64,000 nucleotides of DNA. It comes from ZC4RG30 sp039932715. Lineage in GTDB: Bacteria > Pseudomonadota > Gammaproteobacteria > Steroidobacterales > Steroidobacteraceae. Positions 33,458 to 43,085 of the stretch are shown here, in pieces. The stretch is taken from NCBI GenBank assembly GCA_039932715.1, contig JBDTPN010000015.1:1-64000 (forward strand), in the 5' to 3' direction. Each line of letters begins with the position of its first letter. Position 1 is the first letter of the stretch. The notes beneath the pieces were generated by a model that saw nothing but the letters and a program-made list of their open reading frames with translations, was not told the origin of the DNA and did no database searches. Both the position numbers and the translations under genes were made by a program.

Positions 33458-36400
33458 ATGAGCTCATCTATCGCATCTCAGCGGTCACGCCTGGTCGCGG
33501 CTGCAGTAACGATGGCGCTTGCGTACAGCGTCGGCGACGCCGTATTGGCCGCCGAAGAGGAAAGTCTGTCGGAGGTCGTCGTCACCGGTTCGCGCATCGT
33601 CCGCAAGGACTACGAATCGCAAAGCCCGCTCGTCACAGTAGGCGCGGAGACCTTGAAGGATCGTTCGTCGGTTGGTATCGAAGCCACGCTGAACCAGTTG
33701 CCGCAGTTCACGACGGCCGGCACGGCCTCCTCGCTGAGCGCCGCTTCCACGCCGTTCCCGTCGGCCACGTCAGCGCCGGGCGCTGCCACGGCCAACCTGC
33801 GCGGCCTCGGCACCAATCGCAATCTGGTACTCGTCGACGGTCGGCGCCTGCAGCCGGTCAACGGCACGCTTACCGTTGACCTGAACACGATTCCCTCCTC
33901 GGCGATCAGCCGTATCGAGGTGATCACCGGTGGTGGCGCCTCCACCTACGGCGCGGACGCCATTTCGGGCGTGGTCAACCTGATCCTCAAGAAGAACTTC
34001 GAGGGCGCCGAGTTTGGCGCCCAGTACGGCATCACCCAGGAAGGGGATGGCCAGGAAATCCAGGCGGACGCCCTCTTCGGCACGAACTTCTCGGAAGGCC
34101 GGGGTAACGTGATGTTCGGCATTAACTACGCTGAGCGCCAAACCATCCTGAGCCAGGACCGCAGCTGGTACATGAACGGCATTCGTGATCCCAACACCCA
34201 GCCGGGCTCATTGAATTCCTCGAACCTCACGCAGATGACTGTCATTACCGGTAACGCGCCGACGCTGTTCCCGCTGCGTACCGGCGGCGCCTATACGGTT
34301 GACCAGAACGGCCACGTGTTCGACTCCGCGAATCCGCTGAGCACCACGCATCCGTATACAGGTCCGATCGGCGGGGATTCCGGTTATAAGATCGGCCCGG
34401 ACGGCTTCCTCGGCTTTGACGATTACAAGCACTCCTACCAGCAGCTGCCGCTGGAGCGCTATGCGCTGTTCGGCTCGGCCAACTACAAGATCAACGACAA
34501 CTTGGAGGTGTTCTCCGACGTGCACTATTCCCAGACCAAGACAGTGGCGCGCGGTTTCACCTCGCAGCTGTTCAACATCTGGTCCCCGACGGTGCCGTAC
34601 ACGCAGTCCTCGGATGATCCGGATTCGCCCACTTTCGGGACAGTGGTTCCGCAGCCCGGCGGCACCGGCACCTTGCACGCGGTACCCAGGGAGTGGGCAG
34701 ACCTGCTGAATTCGCGCCCGAACCCGACCGCGGCGTGCGCCAATTCGCCCATTGGTTCATCGCCCATTTCGAGCCCGGCCAATCTGGCGCCCTCCAGCGG
34801 GCCAGGGTGCTGGACCTATGTCGGAGGAATCGACTACTTCCCGAACTACGAGACGGACACCACGTCCAATGTGTTCCAGATCGTCGCGGGCGCCCGTGGC
34901 AGCCTGCCCTGGGATTCCTGGACCTGGGAGGCCTATGGTTCGCATGGCAACTCCACAATCAATGCCCAGCAGCCTGAGGGATTCCCGTACCTGCCGCGCA
35001 TGCAGAACCTGTTCAGCGCGACCAATTATGGCAAGGGCTATGCAGTGGCCTATCCGGTCACCGTGGTGGGCAACTGCACCTCGGGCCTGCCCATCTTCAA
35101 CGCGAATGGCTCCGTCAACGACACTCCGACCACCTCACAGGATTGCCAGGACTACGCCATCCTGCGAATGAACTCGATCTCGGAGCTGCAGCAGGAAGTC
35201 CTGGAAGCCACCGTGCAGGGCGAGCTGTTCAAACTGCCGGCAGGCGCGGTGCAGGGGGCATTCGGTGCAGACTACCGCTCCGAGCACTTCAAGTTCGCTC
35301 CTGATGCGGCCTACAACGCAAACCAGGACTTCCCGAACGTGGTGCAGAACATCGCGCTGCCCGTGGGCGTGGATGGCCAGACCTGGGTGTCGGAGGCCTA
35401 CGCGGAGTTCGCGATCCCCGTGCTCAAGGACATTCCGTTCGTCAAGCTGCTAGAAATCGACCCGGGTGTCCGTTTCTCTGACTACAACTCGAATGCCGGC
35501 AACGTCACCACCTACAAGATCATGGGAACACTGGAAGTGGTCGACCAGGTGCGCTTCCGTGGCGGATTCCAGCGTGCCAACCGGGCGCCAAATATCGCCG
35601 AGCTGTTCACCCCGCGGGGTGTTGGCAGTGAGTTTGGCGTCGGTCCGGATCCCTGCCGCAACACACCGTCTGTGACACCGACCTGGGGCAATACCTCGAC
35701 GAACCCGAACCGCATAAACATGCAGACGCTCTGCCAGTACCTGATGACGCGCGATGGGGCGCCGGCAAGTCTGTATGTGCCTGGACAGCCGAGCGCCAAC
35801 AACTACAACTTCAACGTGTTCGGTGCCACCTTCCCGTTCCCCTTCGACCTGAAGGTGACGGAAGGCAACCGGCTGCTGGAGTCAGAACAGGCCGATACCA
35901 CCACGATTGGTGTAGTCCTCAAGTCGCCGTTTGAGTCGTCCTGGATCAATCGCCTTACGCTGTCGATCGACTACTGGAAGATTGACATTTCCGGCGCCAT
36001 CGGTACGCCGTTGCACAACGTCGTGTACCAGCAGTGTCTCGATGCCCAGTACAACCCGGGCATCGGCGACGCGGCCGGAGCGCACAGCGGTGCCGAGCTG
36101 GCTGCTGGCAACCCGTTCTGCGATCTGATCCAGCGCGAATACATCGCCGGCACGCCCAACGTGTACGGCGCTGATCGCCGCTACAAGGCCTCGTACATCA
36201 ACCAGGGCGGCATCAAGACGGACGGCATCGACTTGCAGCTGGACTGGGCCTGGCAGGTGGGTTCGCTGTTCGGCAACGAGGGCAGGCTTGGCCTGAACGT
36301 ACAGACCAGCTTCCTGAATTCCTATGCGCTGTCGCCGTTCCCCGGCGCGCCGTTCCAGGAATATGCGGGAACGGTTGTAAACAACTCGTTCGACTACAAG

Positions 36401-36712
36401 GTCTTCTCCACGGTCAACTACTCCACGGGTCCTCTGTCGCTGGGCCTGCGCTGGCAGCATCTGCCGGGCCTCGACCCGGATCCGACGAGTTCCGCGGGGG
36501 CGCTGGCTGTCGATTCGCATGACCAGTTCGACCTGTTCGGGCGCTATTCCTTCAACAAGACGTATGAAATTCGGGCCGGCATCGACAACCTGCTGAACGC
36601 GGACCCGGAAGTCGTGGGCGCCACCGCGGTGAATGCCAACAAGTCGGCTACCAGCCCGGTTTACGACACGTTCGGGCGTCGCTTCTACGTGGCCGTCAGG
36701 GTCTCACTCTGA
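33458..36712 (+). CDS. TonB-dependent outer-membrane receptor
   Basis: A 1084-residue outer-membrane receptor. A signal peptide (about 1-31, cleaved near VLA-AEE) is followed by a TonB-box-like LSEVVVTGSRI, a plug domain (about 45-180, with NLRGLGTNRNLVLVDGRRL and GGASTYGADAISGVVNLILKK) and a long beta-barrel ending in FYVAVRVSL with the terminal hydrophobic residue expected for barrel assembly. The large barrel with long loops and Pro/Ser-rich insertions resembles receptors for oligosaccharides, peptides or other complex nutrients in Xanthomonadales-type bacteria; the ligand is not evident. The ATG at 33458 is chosen because GGGGAG at 33446-33451 is ideally spaced. No sigma/anti-sigma pair or SusD-like gene is adjacent. 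Confidence 0.95.
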   Translation: MSSSIASQRSRLVAAAVTMALAYSVGDAVLAAEEESLSEVVVTGSRIVRKDYESQSPLVTVGAETLKDRSSVGIEATLNQLPQFTTAGTASSLSAASTPFPSATSAPGAATANLRGLGTNRNLVLVDGRRLQPVNGTLTVDLNTIPSSAISRIEVITGGGASTYGADAISGVVNLILKKNFEGAEFGAQYGITQEGDGQEIQADALFGTNFSEGRGNVMFGINYAERQTILSQDRSWYMNGIRDPNTQPGSLNSSNLTQMTVITGNAPTLFPLRTGGAYTVDQNGHVFDSANPLSTTHPYTGPIGGDSGYKIGPDGFLGFDDYKHSYQQLPLERYALFGSANYKINDNLEVFSDVHYSQTKTVARGFTSQLFNIWSPTVPYTQSSDDPDSPTFGTVVPQPGGTGTLHAVPREWADLLNSRPNPTAACANSPIGSSPISSPANLAPSSGPGCWTYVGGIDYFPNYETDTTSNVFQIVAGARGSLPWDSWTWEAYGSHGNSTINAQQPEGFPYLPRMQNLFSATNYGKGYAVAYPVTVVGNCTSGLPIFNANGSVNDTPTTSQDCQDYAILRMNSISELQQEVLEATVQGELFKLPAGAVQGAFGADYRSEHFKFAPDAAYNANQDFPNVVQNIALPVGVDGQTWVSEAYAEFAIPVLKDIPFVKLLEIDPGVRFSDYNSNAGNVTTYKIMGTLEVVDQVRFRGGFQRANRAPNIAELFTPRGVGSEFGVGPDPCRNTPSVTPTWGNTSTNPNRINMQTLCQYLMTRDGAPASLYVPGQPSANNYNFNVFGATFPFPFDLKVTEGNRLLESEQADTTTIGVVLKSPFESSWINRLTLSIDYWKIDISGAIGTPLHNVVYQQCLDAQYNPGIGDAAGAHSGAELAAGNPFCDLIQREYIAGTPNVYGADRRYKASYINQGGIKTDGIDLQLDWAWQVGSLFGNEGRLGLNVQTSFLNSYALSPFPGAPFQEYAGTVVNNSFDYKVFSTVNYSTGPLSLGLRWQHLPGLDPDPTSSAGALAVDSHDQFDLFGRYSFNKTYEIRAGIDNLLNADPEVVGATAVNANKSATSPVYDTFGRRFYVAVRVSL

Positions 36713-36745
36713 TCGACCGGTTGAGCTGAAGCCTTTACGACAGGC

Positions 36746-36776
36746 ACGCCGGCGGTAACCCCGCCGGCGTTTTTTT
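36746..36776 (+). terminator. Rho-independent terminator of the TonB receptor gene
   Basis: A perfect 10-base stem ACGCCGGCGG / CCGCCGGCGT with the five-base loop TAACC is followed directly by a run of seven T (counting the last base of the stem). It begins 34 bases after the receptor stop. This is the clearest intrinsic terminator in the window. Confidence 0.93.
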
Positions 36777-36870
36777 GGTCCCGACGCAGCGATGGCGCGA
36801 AGCCTACCGATGCATGGCATACTCCGCGCAGAAATTGCCGCGGAGATACGCGGCCTCCGCAGGGGTGTCG

Positions 36871-37242
36871 ATGATGAACAAGTCCCTGATCCTTTGCGCA
36901 GCGCTGTTCGCAGGCTGTGCCGGAACTCCGCCCAGCACTCCGCCGGCCGCGCCCGCAAGAGTGGCGCCTTCGACCGGGCCCACTGCGGCTGCGGCAAGCG
37001 CCTCTGCGGGGAGCCCCTCGGCGAGTTTCCTGGCCGGGTACAGGCGCACGGTGAAGGATGGCGTCGAGTACTTCTGCAACACCAGCGATGAAACGGGTTC
37101 AAAGCTGCACAAGAAAGAGGCGTGCTACACCCGCGAGACGTTGGTGGAAATGGAACGCGGCTCGCAACAAGAGATTCATGATATGAATCGCGGCTATCAG
37201 CAGGGCGGCCAGGATACGGCTGGAATCAGCTTTCCGTACTGA
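36871..37242 (+). CDS. Small predicted lipoprotein
   Basis: A 123-residue exported protein. A short hydrophobic signal with the lipobox LFAGC (cysteine at about residue 16) indicates a lipid-anchored protein. A Pro/Ala/Ser linker (about 19-55) is followed by a compact conserved-looking segment with VKDGVEYFCNT, KKEACYTRETL and a charged helical end. Two cysteines in the mature part could form a disulfide. The ATG at 36871 or 36874 both follow AGGGG at 36861-36865. It lies between the receptor terminator and the convergent ubiA. Family not recognised. Confidence 0.75.
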   Translation: MMNKSLILCAALFAGCAGTPPSTPPAAPARVAPSTGPTAAAASASAGSPSASFLAGYRRTVKDGVEYFCNTSDETGSKLHKKEACYTRETLVEMERGSQQEIHDMNRGYQQGGQDTAGISFPY

Positions 37243-37283
37243 TGAGGAAAGTTGGGCGGGCGCGGCATTGGCCGCGGCCGCCT

Positions 37284-38186
37284 TCAGCTGCGCATCGCGG
37301 CGGCAATGCCGATGAATATTGCCAGGCCGAAATAGTTGTTGTTGAGAAACGCCCTGAAGCAGGCGTCGCGCTCGCGGCTGCGTATCAGCCACAATTGCCA
37401 GGCGAACAGCATCGCTCCCACTAGTAAGGCCATGTGAAAGGGCCAGTGCAGGTTGCTGATGCGCCCTGCAAGCAGCAGGCCGATGATCACCATGCCCTGC
37501 ATCGCGCCCACCAGCACCTGGTCCAGGTCGCCAAATGCCACTGCGGTGGATTGCACGCCCAGCTTGAGATCGTCATCACGGTCGACCATGGCATATAGCG
37601 TGTCGTACACGCCGGCCCACAGCAGCGTGACGATGAACAGCAACCAGCCGATCTTTGGCACTGTGCCCAAGGTTGCGACGAAGGCCATGGGCACCGCCCA
37701 GCCAAAAGCCGCGCCAAGATAAAACTGCGGCAGCGGGAAAAACCGCTTCATGAAAGGATAGGAGACAGTCAGCGCTGCACCGATGAATGAAAAGTAGACC
37801 GTATGCCGGTCCAGTCGCGTGACCAGCCACAATGCCAGCAGCACCAGCACGACGAACAATGCCAGTGCTTCATACGGCGAGACGCGTCGTGCCGCCAATG
37901 GGCGTTGCCGGGTGCGCTTGACCTTGGGGTCGATATCGCGGTCGGCGAAATCGTTGATGACGCAGCCCGCCGAACGCATCACTACCGTGCCGGCGACGAA
38001 CACCAGCAACAATTTGAGCGGCGGCACGCCACCGCTGGCAATCCATAGTGCCCACAAGGTCGGCCACAGCAGCAGGAAGATGCCGATGGGCCGGTCCAGG
38101 CGCATCAGCTGCGCATAGTTCCAGGCACGGCGCAGCCATGGCGCGCCGGGCATGCCGTACAGTCTTTCGCTAACCGATCCGGCCAT
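37284..38186 (-). CDS. ubiA: 4-hydroxybenzoate polyprenyltransferase
   Basis: A 300-residue membrane enzyme with eight or nine helices that prenylates 4-hydroxybenzoate in ubiquinone synthesis. Both aspartate-rich motifs are present: NDFADRDIDPKVKRTRQRPL and YDTLYAMVDRDDDLKLGV. The ATG at 38186 lies inside the end of recG (17-base overlap) and has GGAGG/GAGGA sequences just upstream; a later ATG at 38153 lacks a ribosome site. Last gene of the gmk-to-ubiA run. Confidence 0.94.
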   Translation of the reverse strand: MAGSVSERLYGMPGAPWLRRAWNYAQLMRLDRPIGIFLLLWPTLWALWIASGGVPPLKLLLVFVAGTVVMRSAGCVINDFADRDIDPKVKRTRQRPLAARRVSPYEALALFVVLVLLALWLVTRLDRHTVYFSFIGAALTVSYPFMKRFFPLPQFYLGAAFGWAVPMAFVATLGTVPKIGWLLFIVTLLWAGVYDTLYAMVDRDDDLKLGVQSTAVAFGDLDQVLVGAMQGMVIIGLLLAGRISNLHWPFHMALLVGAMLFAWQLWLIRSRERDACFRAFLNNNYFGLAIFIGIAAAMRS

Positions 38187-40179
38187 ATTCCTCGGCGCCT
38201 CCGATCCAGCGCATGCGCAGTGGCGCGATGCAGGCGGCATTCTCACGCAGCAGCAACTCCGCAGTCGAGCGCACCTGTGGCAAAAGATCGGCATCACGGA
38301 TCAAATCGGCCACGCGCAGTTCGGCCAGTCCCGTCTGGCGTGTGCCAAGAAGTTCGCCCGGCCCACGCAGCTCAAGGTCGCGACGCGCGATCTCGAAACC
38401 GTCATTGCTGTCGCGAATGGCCGCGAGTCGTGCCCGGGCCAGTTCCGACAATGGGGCCTGGTACAACAGCACGCAGCTACTCTCCGCCGCGCCACGGCCC
38501 ACACGACCGCGCAGTTGGTGCAACTGCGCCAGGCCCATGCGCTCGGCATTCTCGATCACCATCAGGCTGGCGTTGGGGACGTCAACGCCCACTTCGATGA
38601 CTGTGGTGGCCACCAGCAGCTGCGTGCGGCCGGCCTTGAAGTCGTGCATGGCTTTTTCCTTGGCGCGCGGTGGCATGCGGCCGTGTACCAGCCCGATGCG
38701 TACATCGGGAAGCGCAGCCACCAGGGAAGCGGCGGTTTCTTCCGCGGCCTGCGCGCGCAGTTCATCGGATTCATCGATGAGCGGACATACCCAGTAGGCC
38801 TGCTTGCCTGCACGGCAGGCATTGTGGATTCGTTCGACCACTTCAGCACGACGCTCCGCTGCCAGCACCACGGTGCGGATGGGTACGCGACCCGGCGGTA
38901 GCTCGTCGATCACCGACACGTCGAGGTCGGCATAGGCCGTCATTGCCAGAGTGCGGGGAATGGGCGTCGCCGTCATGATCAACTGATGCGGCACCTGTTC
39001 ACCATGCCGACCCTTCTCCTTGAGCTGCATGCGTTGCTGCACGCCGAAACGATGCTGCTCGTCCACGACCACCAATGTCAGGCGCTGAAACGTCACACCT
39101 TCCTGGAACAATGCATGGGTGCCCACGGCGATGCGCACTTCGCCGCTGGCCACTGCGGCGACGGCACTGCGGCGCGTCTTTGCCGGTTGCGATCCCGAGA
39201 GCAGCGCGACCATGACGCCCAGTGGCCGGAACCAGGCATCCAGAGTGCGCCAGTGCTGCTCGGCCAGCAGCTCCGTTGGCGCCATCAGCGCCGCCTGGCC
39301 ACCGCTGCCCACAGCGCGCGCGGCGGCAGCAGCGGCAATCACCGTCTTGCCGCATCCCACATCGCCCTGGATCAATCGCATCATCGGCAGTTGGCGCTGC
39401 AGGTCGCTCGACACCTCACCCTGCACACGCTGCTGCGCACCGGTGAGCTTGAAGGGCAGGCTGGTGATGAATCTCTGGCTGAGTTGTTGCGGATCGTGCA
39501 GTGCCGGCGCCGGCTCGCTCTGGATGCGTTGCTTGAGCTGCTGCATCGAAAGCTGGTGGGCCAGCAGTTCCTCGAACGCGAGGCGTCGTTGCGCCGGGTT
39601 CTGCCCGACGGCCAGTGCGGCCAGCGATGTGCCCACCGGCGGGTGATGCATGAATTCGAGGGCTTCGCGCAGTGGGGGCAGCTGCAGGCGCGAAACCACA
39701 CTGGCAGGCAGCAGGTCCTCGGCGGGATTGGCGGCAAGTTTTGCCAGCGCGCGATCCACACTGGCGCGAACCCGGGTCTGGGTCATGCCTTCCGTCAGCG
39801 GATAGATGGGCGTAAGGCGATCTTCCAGCGGTTCGGCCTCATTGCCCACACGCCGGTATTCGGGGTGCACCATCTCCAGCCCCTGCGGACCGCGGCGCAC
39901 TTCCCCTGCACAGCGCAGGCGCGTGCCACGGGTGAGATAGGCCATCTGCGCCCGCGAGAAATAGAAGAAGCGCAGGTTGAGAAATCCGGAGCCGTCGGAA
40001 ATGCGAACCAGCAATGTACGACGCCGGCGAAAGACTACGTCGGCCAGTTGCACTTCGCCTTCGACCACCACGCGCGCACCAGGCAGCAGCGCGCCCAGCG
40101 GCGTAATACGTGTGCGATCTTCGTAGCGAACCGGCAGCAGGAACAGCGGGTCCACCGCCGCGGGCGCGGTTTCGCTCAC
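38170..40179 (-). CDS. recG: ATP-dependent DNA helicase RecG, shortened N-terminus
   Basis: A 669-residue superfamily 2 helicase that remodels stalled forks and Holliday junctions. The wedge domain, the Walker A GDVGCGKT (272-279, Cys in place of the usual Ser), DEQH box, MTATPIPRTLAM, HGRM and RGPGELLGTRQTG are all in order. The start is taken as GTG 40179, 7 bases after ridA. From this start only about 14 residues precede LLPVRYEDRT, whereas RecG proteins normally have some 30-40 more with a GVG helix-hairpin segment; the frame upstream of the GTG is only antisense-like shadow of ridA coding sequence. The end overlaps ubiA. Confidence 0.93.
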   Translation of the reverse strand: MSETAPAAVDPLFLLPVRYEDRTRITPLGALLPGARVVVEGEVQLADVVFRRRRTLLVRISDGSGFLNLRFFYFSRAQMAYLTRGTRLRCAGEVRRGPQGLEMVHPEYRRVGNEAEPLEDRLTPIYPLTEGMTQTRVRASVDRALAKLAANPAEDLLPASVVSRLQLPPLREALEFMHHPPVGTSLAALAVGQNPAQRRLAFEELLAHQLSMQQLKQRIQSEPAPALHDPQQLSQRFITSLPFKLTGAQQRVQGEVSSDLQRQLPMMRLIQGDVGCGKTVIAAAAAARAVGSGGQAALMAPTELLAEQHWRTLDAWFRPLGVMVALLSGSQPAKTRRSAVAAVASGEVRIAVGTHALFQEGVTFQRLTLVVVDEQHRFGVQQRMQLKEKGRHGEQVPHQLIMTATPIPRTLAMTAYADLDVSVIDELPPGRVPIRTVVLAAERRAEVVERIHNACRAGKQAYWVCPLIDESDELRAQAAEETAASLVAALPDVRIGLVHGRMPPRAKEKAMHDFKAGRTQLLVATTVIEVGVDVPNASLMVIENAERMGLAQLHQLRGRVGRGAAESSCVLLYQAPLSELARARLAAIRDSNDGFEIARRDLELRGPGELLGTRQTGLAELRVADLIRDADLLPQVRSTAELLLRENAACIAPLRMRWIGGAEEYGRIG

Positions 40180-40186
40180 GTTCCGG

Positions 40187-40570
40187 TCAGGGAATCCAGA
40201 CAATGCACTCCACTTCCACGCGCGCGCCCTTGGGCAGCGTGGCCACGCCCACGGCTGCACGCGCCGGCCAAGGCTGCGGGAAATATCGGGCCATGATTTC
40301 GTTGACGCGCGCGAAGTGCCCCATGTCAGTGAGTGACACATTGACCTTCACGGCGCTGGCCAGGGTTCCCCCGCCGGCTTCGGCAATGGCCTTGATGTTG
40401 TCGAACACCCGTGTGATCTCGGCGTCGATATCCCCGGTAACCAGTTGCTGGGTTGCAGGGTCGAGCGGAATCTGCCCGGAGATATAGAGCAAATCGCCGG
40501 CACGCACGGCCTGTGAATAGGTGCCGATGGCCGATGGCGCATTGGGGGTCGAGATGATGCTGCGGCTCAT
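40187..40570 (-). CDS. ridA: RidA-family enamine/imine deaminase
   Basis: A 127-residue trimeric protein that hydrolyses reactive 2-aminoacrylate-type enamines released by PLP enzymes. The GTYSQAVRAGDLLYISGQIP opening, Arg104 in RAAVGV and the acidic residues in VEVE (119-121) match the active RidA subgroup. It overlaps the spoT stop in ATGA. The spoT-ridA-recG order is widely conserved in gammaproteobacteria. Confidence 0.95.
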   Translation of the reverse strand: MSRSIISTPNAPSAIGTYSQAVRAGDLLYISGQIPLDPATQQLVTGDIDAEITRVFDNIKAIAEAGGGTLASAVKVNVSLTDMGHFARVNEIMARYFPQPWPARAAVGVATLPKGARVEVECIVWIP

Positions 40571-42765
40571 TCTTGTGCTTCTTCTGCTTCGGTGGATCCA
40601 TGCTGATTCTTGCGCGAGGCCTGGTAGCGTGACACACGCACCACGTCAGGCATGCGACGGATGGTGCGCACCAGCTTCGCCAGGTGCAAGCGGTCCTTGA
40701 CCTCGACTTCCAGTCGCATCAGCGTCACGTCGCCATCGCGCTGTTCAACGCTGGCCATTCCGATATTGGTGCCGGTGTCGGCTATGGCCGCGGAAATCGC
40801 TGCCAGCATGCCCACGCGATTGACCGACTCGACGCGGATCTCGGAGCTGAAATAACGAGTGAGGTCGGCCTGCCAGGATACGGGCTGCCACTTTTCCGGA
40901 TGCTTGTGGTAATCCTCGACGTTGGCGCAGGTATCACGATGGATGATGATGCCGCGGCCTGCCGACAGGAAGGCGATGATCGGGTCGTCAGGTATGGGCC
41001 GGCAACAGCGCGCATAGGACACCAGCAGGCCTTCGGCGCCGGCGATGGCCAGGGGCGTCACAGCGCCTGCTGCGTCGTGCCCACCGGGCAGCAGTCGGCG
41101 CGCTACCAGCGGCGCCAGGCGTTCACCCAGGCCCATCTGTACCAGCAAATCGTCGCGGTCCTTGCAGCCGAATTCACGCAGCGCCTGCTCCAGTATCGCC
41201 GGGTCGAGCTTGTCGACGTTGAGCTGGAATTCCTCCAGCGCGGTATTGAGCAGCTGTCGGCCCAGCTCCACTGCCTCGCTGCGCTTCAGCGACTTGAGAT
41301 AGTGGCGGATGGCACTTCGCGCCTTGGCAGTGGCGACGAAGTTGACCCACGACGGATTGGGTGACGCGCCCTTGGCAGTGATGATCTGCACGGTCTGGCC
41401 ATTGCGCAGTACCGAACGCAGCGGCGCCAGGCGCCGGTCGATCTTGGCGGCGACGCAGCGATTGCCGATGTCGGTGTGCACGGCATACGCAAAATCGACC
41501 ACGGTGGCGCCGCGCGGCAGGCGCAGGATCGCGCCCTTGGGAGTGAACACGTAGACCTTGTCCGGGAACAGGTCGACCTTGACGCTCTCGATGAATTCCT
41601 CGGCGTTGCCGCTGGCCTGCATCTCCATCAGGTGCGAGATCCACGCGCGCGCGCGTTCCTGCTGCGTGGAGTCGGTGGCACCGGACTTGTATTTCCAGTG
41701 CGCGGCAATGCCGGACTCGGCGATGTGATGCATGTCGCTGGTACGGATCTGCACCTCGATGGGCACGCCGTTGGGTCCGAACAGCGTCGTGTGCAGCGAC
41801 TGGTAGCCGTTGACGCGCGGGATGGCGATGTAGTCCTTGAACCGTCCCGGCATGGGCCGGTATGTCGAATGGACCACACCCAGCGCGCGATAGCAGGTGT
41901 CGTTGGAGTCGACGAGTATGCGCAGGCCATACACATCGACCACCTGCGACAGCAGCGACTTCTTGCGCCGCATCTTGCGGTAGACGCTATAGAGATGCTT
42001 TTCGCGCGATTCGACCACGGCCTGGATGCCGGCCTTCTGCATCGCCGCATCCAGCGACTTCTCGATCTTGCCGAGGAATTCCTTCTGGTTGCCGCGCGCG
42101 CGTTTGAGTGCCCGCTCAATGACCCGGTAGCGCTGCGGATACAGCGCGCGAAAGCCCAGGTCTTCCAGTTCCAGCTTGATCTTGTAGAGGCCGAGGCGCT
42201 CGGCCACTGGTGCATAGATCTCCAGCGTCTCGCGCGCCACCAGGCGGCGCTTCTGCAGGGACATGCTGTCGATGGTGCGCATGTTGTGCGTGCGGTCGGC
42301 CAGCTTGACCATGATCACGCGCAGGTCGTTGACCATGGCCAGCAGCATCTTGCGGAAGCTCTCGGCCTGCGCTTCCTCGCGGCTCTTGAACTGGATCTGG
42401 TCCAGCTTGGTCACGCCATCGACGATTCCCGCGACATCGGCGCCAAAGCGCTGCGCGATTTCTTCCTTGGCGATGGGCGTGTCTTCGATGACGTCATGCA
42501 GGATGGCGCTGACGATGGTGTCCGCGTCGAGGTGCAGGTCGGCAAGGATCTCGGCGGTGGCCACCGGGTGCGCGATGTAGGGCTCACCCGATAACCGTTT
42601 CTGGCCAAGGTGGGCCTGGGCGCCAAACTCGGCGGCCTCGCGGATGCGCGCGACCTGTTCAGGAGGAAGATACAGCTCGACCTTGCCGAGCAATTCGCGA
42701 AGGCCGGGAGTGCGCCTTGCGCTGGTTCCTGGAATCAGGCCAAGCAGCGAGGACGCATAGTCCAT
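40567..42765 (-). CDS. spoT: Bifunctional (p)ppGpp synthetase/hydrolase SpoT
   Basis: A 732-residue Rel/Spo homologue that makes and degrades the alarmone (p)ppGpp. Domains in order: HD hydrolase with His52, His66 and His90-Asp91 in LHDVIEDT, so hydrolase is likely active; synthetase with VNGYQSLHTTL (about 310-320); TGS (about 395-455); helical and conserved-Cys region (SYARCCRPIP); C-terminal ACT (about 655-715). The gmk-rpoZ-spoT neighbourhood makes it SpoT rather than RelA. Starts 13 bases after rpoZ. Confidence 0.96.
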   Translation of the reverse strand: MDYASSLLGLIPGTSARRTPGLRELLGKVELYLPPEQVARIREAAEFGAQAHLGQKRLSGEPYIAHPVATAEILADLHLDADTIVSAILHDVIEDTPIAKEEIAQRFGADVAGIVDGVTKLDQIQFKSREEAQAESFRKMLLAMVNDLRVIMVKLADRTHNMRTIDSMSLQKRRLVARETLEIYAPVAERLGLYKIKLELEDLGFRALYPQRYRVIERALKRARGNQKEFLGKIEKSLDAAMQKAGIQAVVESREKHLYSVYRKMRRKKSLLSQVVDVYGLRILVDSNDTCYRALGVVHSTYRPMPGRFKDYIAIPRVNGYQSLHTTLFGPNGVPIEVQIRTSDMHHIAESGIAAHWKYKSGATDSTQQERARAWISHLMEMQASGNAEEFIESVKVDLFPDKVYVFTPKGAILRLPRGATVVDFAYAVHTDIGNRCVAAKIDRRLAPLRSVLRNGQTVQIITAKGASPNPSWVNFVATAKARSAIRHYLKSLKRSEAVELGRQLLNTALEEFQLNVDKLDPAILEQALREFGCKDRDDLLVQMGLGERLAPLVARRLLPGGHDAAGAVTPLAIAGAEGLLVSYARCCRPIPDDPIIAFLSAGRGIIIHRDTCANVEDYHKHPEKWQPVSWQADLTRYFSSEIRVESVNRVGMLAAISAAIADTGTNIGMASVEQRDGDVTLMRLEVEVKDRLHLAKLVRTIRRMPDVVRVSRYQASRKNQHGSTEAEEAQE

Positions 42766-42778
42766 AGGGACGGGAGGG

Positions 42779-43060
42779 TTAGTCTCCCAGGCCGAACTGC
42801 GGGGCGCGGAAGCCTTCGAGCTGTGCGTCGATATCGTTGACGATGGGCTCCGGGGTGGGCTCCGGTTCCAGCAGCATCTCGGGTGTGATGTTGCCTTCGG
42901 CTATTTCGCGCAGGGCAATGACAGTCACCTTGTCATTGTCGAGCGGCACCGTGGGTTCTGCGCCATTGGCAAGGCGGCGGGCGCGGGCCGCTGCCAGCAG
43001 CACCAGCTGGAAAAGGTTATCGACATTGGGCAGACAGTCTTCAACGGTGATGCGGGCCAT
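42779..43060 (-). CDS. rpoZ: RNA polymerase omega subunit
   Basis: A 93-residue protein that helps assemble RNA polymerase and forms part of one ppGpp site. It begins with MARITVEDCLPNVDN, continues with FQLVLLAAARARRL and EIAEGNIT, all omega signatures. Followed by spoT and preceded by gmk (25-base gap). Confidence 0.97.
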   Translation of the reverse strand: MARITVEDCLPNVDNLFQLVLLAAARARRLANGAEPTVPLDNDKVTVIALREIAEGNITPEMLLEPEPTPEPIVNDIDAQLEGFRAPQFGLGD

Positions 43061-43085
43061 GGTTCGCCTGTGCTAATTCAATGCG

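Noticed and set aside
38187..38297. Longer ubiA start reaching to 38297
   Set aside because: The extra residues are Cys/Arg-rich shadow of recG coding sequence; a proper start with a purine-rich upstream lies at 38186.
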